From Sulfurospirillum sp. UBA6790 (GTDB taxonomy: Bacteria > Campylobacterota > Campylobacteria > Campylobacterales > Sulfurospirillaceae), in contig DKFS01000046.1 in the NCBI GenBank assembly GCA_002452855.1, positions 1 to 13,925 on the forward strand: 13,925 nucleotides of DNA. Direction: 5' to 3'. Position numbers and translations under genes: made by a program. Shown in pieces: positions 7,064 to 12,606 of the stretch; the stretch's first letter is position 1; every line of letters begins with the position of its first letter. The notes beneath the pieces are model-generated. The model saw nothing but the letters and a program-made list of their open reading frames with translations, had not been told where the DNA came from and did no database searches.

Positions 7064-7075
7064 GATGGATTCGGA

Positions 7076-7081
7076 TATGAT
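7076..7081 (+). promoter_or_regulatory. Tentative -10 element of the S4-domain gene
   Basis: TATGAT, 18 bases after TTTACA of the palindrome. Transcription near 7088 would leave a short leader of about 17 bases carrying AAAGGA at 7093-7098. One mismatch from consensus and no TG extension make this uncertain. Confidence 0.35.
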
Positions 7082-7104
7082 TTCACATCAACAAAGGACT
7101 TAAA

Positions 7105-7320
7105 ATGACATTTGAATTAGAAGAAGATTTTATCGAGTTGTTTAAACTGCTTAAAGTCACAGGCGTAGCCGAAAGTGGCGCGCAAGCAAAGATGCTCATC
7201 GAAGAGGAGCAGGTGAAACGAAACGGCGAAGTCGAGACAAGGAAGCGCGCCAAAATCGTTGCAGGCGAAAAGATCGAAGCGTGCAGTGAAATCATCGAGG
7301 TTAAAGCCATTTCGATGTGA
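7105..7320 (+). CDS. ybcJ: Small S4-domain RNA-binding protein (YbcJ family)
   Basis: A 71-residue protein that is essentially one S4 RNA-binding domain, very like E. coli YbcJ (about 70 residues). Shared features are the L-LLK-x-G-V/W-x-ESGAQAK segment (here residues 14-29), the V-x-x-N/D-G-x-VETRKR-x-KI block (residues 37-50) and a short hydrophobic end. The S4 fold binds structured RNA. YbcJ-type proteins are thought to act on RNA, but a precise target is not established. AAAGGA at 7093-7098 lies six bases before the ATG. It is divergent from the Rieske operon and is followed by a 137-base gap before the next start. Several out-of-frame open readings across this stretch are shadows of it. 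Confidence 0.88.
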   Translation: MTFELEEDFIELFKLLKVTGVAESGAQAKMLIEEEQVKRNGEVETRKRAKIVAGEKIEACSEIIEVKAISM

Positions 7321-7372
7321 AATAAGACGCATTTACTTTAAAAAACTTTTGTTTCTCTAATTTAGTTTGGAG

Positions 7373-7378
7373 TATAGT
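7373..7378 (+). promoter_or_regulatory. Tentative -10 element of the membrane/kinase fusion gene
   Basis: TATAGT, with a poor TTGTTT 18 bases upstream (7349-7354). Transcription would start near 7385, giving a leader of about 70 bases. Confidence 0.3.
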
Positions 7379-7381
7379 ACC

Positions 7382-7447
7382 TCCTTCATTTTAAACACTC
7401 CCATGCACCCTCAAAACGTTTTTTGTCGCTACTGCATTCATGAAGGA
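7382..7447 (+). promoter_or_regulatory. Leader inverted repeat that could cover the ribosome binding site
   Basis: TCCTTCAT (7382-7389) is perfectly complementary to ATGAAGGA (7440-7447). The second arm contains the AAGGA that serves as ribosome binding site for the ATG at 7458. If transcription starts at or before 7382, the leader RNA could fold and hide this site. The loop is about 50 bases and has no riboswitch motif I recognise. If the start is near 7385, as the tentative -10 box suggests, the first arm would be trimmed. Confidence 0.35.
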
Positions 7448-7457
7448 AGACTCAACT

Positions 7458-8760
7458 ATGCTAAGTTTAAACAAAACGAAGCGAATTGCCGTTTTTATTT
7501 TAGGGCAATTTGTCATGGCGTTCGGTGTCTCACTCTCGGTTAAAGCCAATCTCGGTTAAAGCCAATCTCGGTGTTTCGCCTATTTCATGTGTACCGTATG
7601 TGTACAGTTTAACGATGCCTCTTAGTTTGGGCGAATTGACCATTTTGCTCAACCTTGTTTTTATTGCCCTACAAATGGCGGTTCTACGCAAAAACTACCA
7701 ATGGGCGCAACTGGTTCAACTCCCTTCTGTGATCGTTTTTGGGTACTGCATTGATTTTACGATGCATCTGCTCTCTTCGCTAAGTCCAACGTCGTATGTC
7801 GCACAAGCTTTTTGGTGTTTAGCGGCGTGCTGTGTGTTGGCATTTGGTATCTTTTTGCTCTTAAAAACAAAACTGACCTATTTACCGCTCGATGGTTTGG
7901 CGGTTGCGATTTCGCACACGTATCATAAAGAGTTTGGTAAAGTCAAAATTAGTTTAGACAGCTCCATGGTCATCATAGGGGTCATCAGCTCTTTTACCTT
8001 TTTAAATCGACTGGAAGGCATACGTGAAGGTAGTGTTGTTGCCGCGTTGCTCGTCGGAGCGTTGATTAAATTTTACAGTACCAAATTGGTGTTTGTCGAA
8101 CAATGGCTGGGAACGCATGTCGCTCCTCAAACACAAAGCACCCAAGAAACAGCGCTTAATTCTCTGGTCATTACCATTTCAAGAGAGTACGGCAGTGGCG
8201 GACATGAGATAGGAGAGATGATCGCCAAAAAGCTTTGCATTCCTTTTTACGATAAAGAGCTTATTAAGCTGACTGCCGAAGGGACGGGCTACACGGCGGA
8301 ATACATCCAAGCCAACGAACAGCATTTAGCCAGTGAATTGCTCTATGAACTCTACGAGCAAAACTATGCTTACGTGGGTGACCAACTTCCGCCTGCTGAT
8401 GTTTTGTTTATGGTGCAAAGTAAGATTATCCGCGATATTTGCGCCAAAGGTGCATGTGTCATCGTCGGGCGTTGTGCCAATTTTATCTTGAAAGACGACC
8501 CAAATTGTTTCAATGTCTTCATTCACGCAAACATGGCGTATCGTAAAACAAAAGTCAATGAAAAATACGCAGTCACCCCACCGTGCAGTGACAAAGACTT
8601 AGAGATGTCCGATAAAAATCGCGCCAATTACTGCCTTCACTATACCAAGCACGATTGGAAAGATGCAACCAACTACCATGTTACGATGGATGCTTCTTTG
8701 TATGGTTCCGAAAAAGCGGCTCAAAAGATCATCGAACTGTTGAAGGATTTTGCGCACTAG
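7458..8760 (+). pseudogene. YczE/YitT-like membrane domain fused to cytidylate-kinase-like domain, frameshifted by a 16-bp tandem duplication
   Basis: The ATG at 7458, 10 bases after AAGGA (7443-7447), opens a hydrophobic frame (KRIAVFILGQFVMAFGVSLS, then VKANLG) that stops at TAA 7557-7559 after 33 codons. Removing one copy of the 16-bp duplication at 7535-7566 joins it seamlessly (VKANLGVSPIS) to the long downstream frame, giving a predicted 428-residue protein. The N-terminal half has about five membrane helices and the family-typical K-A-N-L-G-V-S-P start of YczE/YitT-like proteins. The C-terminal 200 residues (from about 8155) match the cytidylate-kinase-like family, with ITISREYGSGGHEIG as phosphate-binding loop, IPFYDKELI after it, and a later DKNRANYCLHYT segment. 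The kinase substrate is unknown. In the sequence as given the gene is broken, unless translation restarts downstream, for example at ATG 7615. It could be a real mutation, a reversible switch or a sequence error. The TTG at 7510 that keeps the long frame open is not a convincing start. Confidence 0.8.
7534..7572 (+). repeat. 16-bp tandem repeat, 2.4 copies, frame-disrupting
   Basis: CTCGGTTAAAGCCAAT occurs at 7535-7550 and again at 7551-7566, followed by a partial CTCGGT (7567-7572). The T before each copy also matches. The period of 16 is not a multiple of three, so the second unit shifts the reading frame of the membrane/kinase gene. With one unit the gene is open. Confidence 0.95.
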
Positions 8761-8764
8761 TATC

Positions 8765-8776
8765 TTTACATGTAAA
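8765..8776. repeat. Palindrome TTTACATGTAAA after the membrane/kinase gene
   Basis: A full 12-bp copy four bases after the TAG stop, in the 120-base gap before ppk2. A second copy lies 90 bases further on. Confidence 0.9.
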
Positions 8777-8805
8777 AGTAAAAAGCTCCAAAATGATCTC
8801 TATTT

Positions 8806-8814
8806 TGTTACAAT
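8806..8814 (+). promoter_or_regulatory. Extended -10 promoter of ppk2
   Basis: TGT followed by TACAAT gives an extended -10 element. Transcription would start near 8821, with a leader of about 60 bases. The promoter is flanked by an 11-bp inverted repeat (AAAAGTAAAAA at 8774-8784 and its complement at 8828-8838), which may be chance in A/T-rich DNA. Confidence 0.5.
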
Positions 8815-8855
8815 AATCGCACGTTCTTTTTTACTTTTTGGGACTCTATGATTCT

Positions 8856-8865
8856 TTACATGTAA
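8856..8865. repeat. Palindrome TTACATGTAA overlapping the ppk2 ribosome binding site
   Basis: An exact copy whose right end forms part of TAAGGAG (8863-8869), the ribosome binding site 11 bases before the ppk2 ATG. It is the only copy that sits on a translation signal. Confidence 0.85.
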
Positions 8866-8880
8866 GGAGAAAAACGTATC

Positions 8881-9756
8881 ATGAAACTAAAAACCGAAGA
8901 TTTCCTCGTGCCAGAGGGCACAAAAGTTGAGCTTAAAAAATTCCCCACGCTTGTCAAAGCATTTTACGCCTCCAAAGAAGCGTACGAAGAGACGCTTAGG
9001 GAAAATATAGAAGCGCTAAGCGACCTGCAACAACTCCTCTACGCCTCCAACAAATACGCCGTTTTGTTGATTTTTCAAGCGATGGACGCAGCGGGAAAAG
9101 ATGGCGTGATTCGCCATGTTCTCTCAGGCATCAACCCACAAGGCTGTCAAGTTTTCAGTTTCAAACACCCTGCCGCCACAGAGTTAGCGCATGATTTTCT
9201 CTGGCGTACGACCTGCGTTTTGCCTGAACGTGGAAAGATAGGTGTTTTTAACCGCTCGTACTACGAAGAAGTGCTCATCGTTCGGGTTCATCCAGAGATT
9301 TTAAAAGGACAAGGACTTCCCGATAGTCTGCTAGAAGATGAGAGCATATGGAAGGAGCGATACCGTTCCATCATGGATTTGGAAAATCATCTGCACCGAA
9401 ACGGCACAAAAATCGTCAAATTTTTCCTCCATCTCTCCAAAGACGAACAAAAAAAACGCTTTCTTGAGCGCATCGACAAACCCAATAAAAACTGGAAATT
9501 TAGCCTCGCAGACTTGGAAGAGCGCCAATACTGGAAAGCATACATGCACGCCTACGAGTCTTGCCTCAGCGCCACCAGCACCAAACACGCCCCATGGTAC
9601 ATCGTCCCCGCAGACGACAAAAAAAATGCCCGCCTCATCATCTCAAATATTCTCCTCGATACGCTTAATTCGCTTGATATGCACTACCCTGAAGCGGATG
9701 AGAAGCGGAAAGAAGAGTTGAAGGTGATACGGCAGAGGTTGGTGGAGGAAGAGTGA
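8881..9756 (+). CDS. ppk2: Polyphosphate kinase 2 family, single domain (polyphosphate:nucleotide phosphotransferase)
   Basis: A 291-residue single-domain PPK2. These soluble enzymes move phosphate between inorganic polyphosphate and nucleotides, usually making ADP or ATP (or GTP) from AMP or ADP. The Walker A-like loop is MDAAGKDG (68-75), followed by SGINPQGC (82-89), and the [16 protein letters not shown] segment (123-138) carries the Walker B and lid region. Length and motifs fit the short single-domain type (classes I and III) and rule out the two-domain class II. Which nucleotide it prefers cannot be read from the sequence. The start is supported by TAAGGAG at 8863-8869. It has its own extended -10 promoter and a hairpin terminator directly after the stop, so it is probably transcribed alone. 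An 11-bp sequence repeated in inverted orientation behind mcrB overlaps its stop codon. Confidence 0.92.
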   Translation: MKLKTEDFLVPEGTKVELKKFPTLVKAFYASKEAYEETLRENIEALSDLQQLLYASNKYAVLLIFQAMDAAGKDGVIRHVLSGINPQGCQVFSFKHPAATELAHDFLWRTTCVLPERGKIGVFNRSYYEEVLIVRVHPEILKGQGLPDSLLEDESIWKERYRSIMDLENHLHRNGTKIVKFFLHLSKDEQKKRFLERIDKPNKNWKFSLADLEERQYWKAYMHAYESCLSATSTKHAPWYIVPADDKKNARLIISNILLDTLNSLDMHYPEADEKRKEELKVIRQRLVEEE

Positions 9757-9762
9757 AAGTTA
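9752..9762 (+). repeat. Left arm of an 11-bp inverted repeat flanking mcrC-mcrB
   Basis: AGTGAAAGTTA, overlapping the ppk2 stop codon. Its exact complement TAACTTTCACT lies at 12499-12509, four bases after the mcrB stop. Together they bracket the AT-rich restriction module. Confidence 0.7.
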
Positions 9763-9787
9763 GCAAGAGGTTTAGTCTTGTTTTTTA
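9762..9787 (+). terminator. Probable intrinsic terminator of ppk2
   Basis: CAAGA (9764-9768) pairs with TCTTG (9776-9780) around a seven-base loop and can extend by a G-U and an A-U pair. It is followed at once by a six-T run. The stem is short, so termination may be partial. Confidence 0.55.
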
Positions 9788-9839
9788 TTGATTGATTTCA
9801 AGCAAAGCATAGCATTAAAATTTTATTGTAGATTTTAAG

Positions 9840-9845
9840 TATAAT
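9840..9845 (+). promoter_or_regulatory. -10 element of the mcrC-mcrB operon, placed for a leaderless mRNA
   Basis: Consensus TATAAT ends six bases before the A of the mcrC ATG, so transcription would start at or next to the start codon. No ribosome binding site lies upstream. No -35 box is found. Confidence 0.5.
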
Positions 9846-9847
9846 TG

Positions 9848-9857
9848 TTACATGCAA
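9848..9857. repeat. One-mismatch palindrome TTACATGCAA over the mcrC start codon
   Basis: Differs from TTACATGTAA by one base, and the ATG of mcrC is its centre. With a single copy this may be coincidence. Confidence 0.4.
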
Positions 9858-11003
9858 ATCATCTATGAATATAAAGAAGTAACACACAAAGAGTTATCTA
9901 GACATATTATTGACAATAAAGCATTACATAAATATTTTACTCTTGATTGGAAAACGTTAAAAGCAACACAATATTGTGGAATTTTAAATTTCGACCATCA
10001 AGACTTTTATATCTTGCCTAAAATAGCCAATACAAGTGATGAGCAAAATCTAAATATTTTTATATACATGCTGATGTATGCCTATAATATAAAGCTCTCA
10101 AATGAACAAATTGCTTCTTGTCAAAATCATAAGCATACTATTTTGGAAATTTTTATTCAAATGTTTGCCCAAAATCTTTTAAAAGAACTTAAAAAAGGAA
10201 TTTTTAAAGAGTATATTATCCAAGAAGACAATTTAAGAGTTTTAAAAGGCAAATACCTTATCAATGAAAATCTAAAATATAACTTTACAAAAGATAAAAT
10301 CTATTGCCAATATGACGAATTTTGCGAAAATAACAGTTTGAATCAGTTCTTTTTATATGCAGTTAAATTTTTAAAAAAATTTGTAAATGACAAAAAATTA
10401 TTAAAACAATGTGAACTCATTTTCGATGAAGTTGAATATAAATACATAGATATAAATACATTGAATTTTCATTTTAACAGACTTAATCAACGGTTTACAA
10501 CTAGCTTTGAAATTGCACTATTACTTTTAAAACAATCTATCCCACTTTTTTCTCATAATAAAAAGTCATTTGCTTTTTTATTTGATATGCAAATTTTATT
10601 TGAAAAATTTATAGCAAGAATTGTAAAAGAAAAATATGATGATGTAGAAATACTAAAAGGTTATATATCCTTTGATGGATTAAATTTAAAGCCAGATATC
10701 ATCGTAAAAAGTAAAAATTTAATAATAGATTGTAAATACAAGATATTAAAAGAAAATAGTATCGCAAGTAGAGATGATAGATACCAAATGTATGTGTATG
10801 CTAATAACTTTAAAAATATTGATATTACGATGCTTTTATATCCAAAACATTTAGATGTTATTGATAAAAATACAACCTTAGGTCAAAATGATAAAAGAGT
10901 AGCATTAAAAATGAAAAGCATTGAGTTGGGTTTTGATTGTAATGATTTTGAAAAGTATATAGAAATAATTAGAAATAGAATGGAGTTGATAAATGAAAAA
11001 TGA
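9852..11003 (+). CDS. mcrC: McrC-like endonuclease subunit of an McrBC restriction system
   Basis: A 383-residue McrC-family protein. McrC provides the nuclease of the GTP-driven McrBC complex that cuts DNA with modified cytosines. The C-terminal nuclease core shows PD-(D/E)xK features: LKPDIIV (279-285, D282), IIDCKYK (291-297, D293 and K295), and a following YQMYVYA (311-317). Upstream are the LRVLKGKYL segment (128-136) and the FDMQILFEKFIARIV helix (244-258) typical of the family. It overlaps mcrB by 11 bases. The order mcrC before mcrB is the reverse of E. coli. Codon use is strongly A/T-biased against the neighbouring ppk2 and hcp, which points to transfer. There is no ribosome binding site, and the predicted promoter gives a leaderless transcript. 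Confidence 0.87.
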   Translation: MQIIYEYKEVTHKELSRHIIDNKALHKYFTLDWKTLKATQYCGILNFDHQDFYILPKIANTSDEQNLNIFIYMLMYAYNIKLSNEQIASCQNHKHTILEIFIQMFAQNLLKELKKGIFKEYIIQEDNLRVLKGKYLINENLKYNFTKDKIYCQYDEFCENNSLNQFFLYAVKFLKKFVNDKKLLKQCELIFDEVEYKYIDINTLNFHFNRLNQRFTTSFEIALLLLKQSIPLFSHNKKSFAFLFDMQILFEKFIARIVKEKYDDVEILKGYISFDGLNLKPDIIVKSKNLIIDCKYKILKENSIASRDDRYQMYVYANNFKNIDITMLLYPKHLDVIDKNTTLGQNDKRVALKMKSIELGFDCNDFEKYIEIIRNRMELINEK

Positions 11004-12495
11004 GTTTAAAAAATGGTTGAAAAAAATTGGAATGTCACAAAGTGCTCAAAGTAACTATATTTTGTATATTGACAAATACATTCCAGATATTTTACAAACT
11101 ATTAACATAGAAGTTGGCAGCTTATTTGATATAAAAGATTCAAAAAAGTTAGAAAATATTTTGGATACTTTTCAAGAAAAAGATGAATTGCAAGAAATAA
11201 ATTTAGAAAAAAATCATTATCCAGTTTCGTCACTAAAAAAATATATTGAATTTTTCAAATCTCAAAATAAAAAAGATATAAACATGAAAACAAAAAACAT
11301 AATGCTTTACGGTGCTCCCGGAGTTGGTAAAACTTTTAATTGTAAAAAACTTGTTGCATTAATTGAAGGTGCAAATTTTACCGAAAGTGAAATCTTTGAT
11401 TTTGTCATTAATAATAAGAATGATCAAATTCAAGAGGGAAGTATTGACGAGTTATATAAAACTATAAAAAATGAAAAAAGAATAGAGTTTGTAACCTTTC
11501 ATCAAAATTATTCATATGAAGATTTTGTCGAAGGATTTAGACCTAATGAAAATGGAAGTATTGAACTTGATAAGAAAGGTGGTATTTTCAAAAGAATTGC
11601 CGACAACGCAAGAAAGAATTTAGAAAATAGCCAAATTAATGAAGATGGGAAACAACTTGATTTAGATGAATTGATTCAAAAATTTACAAATTATGTTCAA
11701 GATAGTTTAGATAAGGAAGAAAAGTTTTTTATCGATTTAAAAATTACTATAGAAAGCATCAATGATAGAGGAGCTTTTGTTTTAGGTGGTTCAATCAAGA
11801 CAAATACACAAAGACTGACTCCAGATATTATAAAAAGAGATTATCTTGAGTTTAAAAATGGAAATATAAAATCTTATGAAGATGTAAAACCAACTTACGA
11901 ATCTCAAAAGAGTACTCATGGAAATGCTAGGTATTATTTTATGATTTATAAAAAAATTTCAGAATTTGAAAAAACATTAAATGTGAATACCATTCAAAAA
12001 CAAAAAGAAGTACAAAAAAATTACTATATTATTATTGATGAAATTAACAGAGGGAATATCTCAAAAATTTTTGGAGAACTCATTACACTTATCGAAGAAG
12101 ATAAACGAGGGAAAAAAGAGTATGAAGTAACTCTGCCATATTCAAAAACAGCTTTTTTAATTCCTGAAAATCTTTATATCATTGCGACTATGAACTCAAC
12201 GGATAAATCTATCGCAACCATAGACATAGCATTAAGACGAAGATTTACTTTCTTGAAAATGAAACCTAACTCTTCGTTAGTTACGCATCCAACATCAAAA
12301 GCCTTGATGGATGACCTCAATCAATTTATTCAAGAAAATCTTGGGGAAGATTATATGTTAGGGCATAGCTATTTTATGCAAAACATAGATTTAGATTTTG
12401 TCAAAAGATATAAGATTAAACCACTTTTAGAAGAATATTTTTATGGTGACACTGACAATTATCAAAAAGCAATAAATATTTTAGAAATGAACTAA
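10993..12495 (+). CDS. mcrB: McrB-like AAA+ GTPase with a non-canonical N-terminal domain
   Basis: A 500-residue AAA+ protein of the McrB type, the motor that translocates DNA for McrC. Visible are Walker A GAPGVGKT (107-114), the McrB-typical FVTFHQNYSYEDFVEGFRP (166-184), Walker B IIIDEINRGN (346-355), the MNSTDKS segment (400-406, where E. coli McrB has the NTAD guanine motif), and the RRRF arginine pair (415-418). A charged insertion of about 120 residues (210-330) precedes Walker B, as in other members. The N-terminal 95 residues do not resemble the 5-methylcytosine-binding domain of E. coli McrB. They begin with an FKKWL helix and look like a small helical DNA-binding unit. GGAG (10982-10985) lies seven bases before the ATG, inside mcrC. 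No methyltransferase gene is near, so a modification-dependent (type IV) role is most likely. Confidence 0.88.
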   Translation: MKNEFKKWLKKIGMSQSAQSNYILYIDKYIPDILQTINIEVGSLFDIKDSKKLENILDTFQEKDELQEINLEKNHYPVSSLKKYIEFFKSQNKKDINMKTKNIMLYGAPGVGKTFNCKKLVALIEGANFTESEIFDFVINNKNDQIQEGSIDELYKTIKNEKRIEFVTFHQNYSYEDFVEGFRPNENGSIELDKKGGIFKRIADNARKNLENSQINEDGKQLDLDELIQKFTNYVQDSLDKEEKFFIDLKITIESINDRGAFVLGGSIKTNTQRLTPDIIKRDYLEFKNGNIKSYEDVKPTYESQKSTHGNARYYFMIYKKISEFEKTLNVNTIQKQKEVQKNYYIIIDEINRGNISKIFGELITLIEEDKRGKKEYEVTLPYSKTAFLIPENLYIIATMNSTDKSIATIDIALRRRFTFLKMKPNSSLVTHPTSKALMDDLNQFIQENLGEDYMLGHSYFMQNIDLDFVKRYKIKPLLEEYFYGDTDNYQKAINILEMN

Positions 12496-12498
12496 AAT

Positions 12499-12509
12499 TA
12501 ACTTTCACT
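12499..12509 (-). repeat. Right arm of the 11-bp inverted repeat flanking mcrC-mcrB
   Basis: TAACTTTCACT, the exact complement of the sequence over the ppk2 stop at 9752-9762. It starts four bases after the mcrB stop. Confidence 0.7.
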
Positions 12510-12560
12510 TCACAGAGATAAAACATATATTGTTCAAAAATAAAAAGGGATTTTATCTAA

Positions 12561-12591
12561 AAGAGAAGCCCCTTTCGAGGCTTCTTTTTTT
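12561..12591. terminator. Bidirectional terminator between mcrB and hcp
   Basis: AGAAGCC (12564-12570) pairs perfectly with GGCTTCT (12579-12585) around an eight-base loop and can extend with the flanking A and T runs. Seven Ts follow on the plus strand, closing the mcrC-mcrB operon. On the minus strand the stem is followed by CTTTT, so it probably also ends the convergent hcp transcript. Confidence 0.85.
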
Positions 12592-12603
12592 CTTACATGT
12601 AAG
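12592..12603. repeat. Palindrome CTTACATGTAAG after hcp
   Basis: The 10-bp core TTACATGTAA (12593-12602) with one further matched pair, lying between the terminator and the hcp stop codon. Confidence 0.9.
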
Positions 12604-12606
12604 GTT

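Noticed and set aside
7510..7560. TTG at 7510 as start of a 416-residue protein
   Set aside because: The first 15 or so codons read as unrelated sequence out of frame with the hydrophobic N-terminus encoded from ATG 7458. The frame only becomes family-like after the tandem repeat, so this start is an artefact of the frameshift.
8774..8838. 11-bp inverted repeat AAAAGTAAAAA around the ppk2 promoter
   Set aside because: Low complexity makes it easy to obtain by chance. It is mentioned with the promoter but not claimed as an operator.
9852..12495. A complete restriction-modification system with its own methyltransferase
   Set aside because: No methyltransferase motif is encoded on either side in the window. 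The pair stands alone.
12516..12558. AGATAAAA/TTTTATCT inverted repeat between mcrB and hcp
   Set aside because: A pure A/T-rich 8-bp match over 27 bases in AT-rich DNA, beside a much better terminator. Probably chance.
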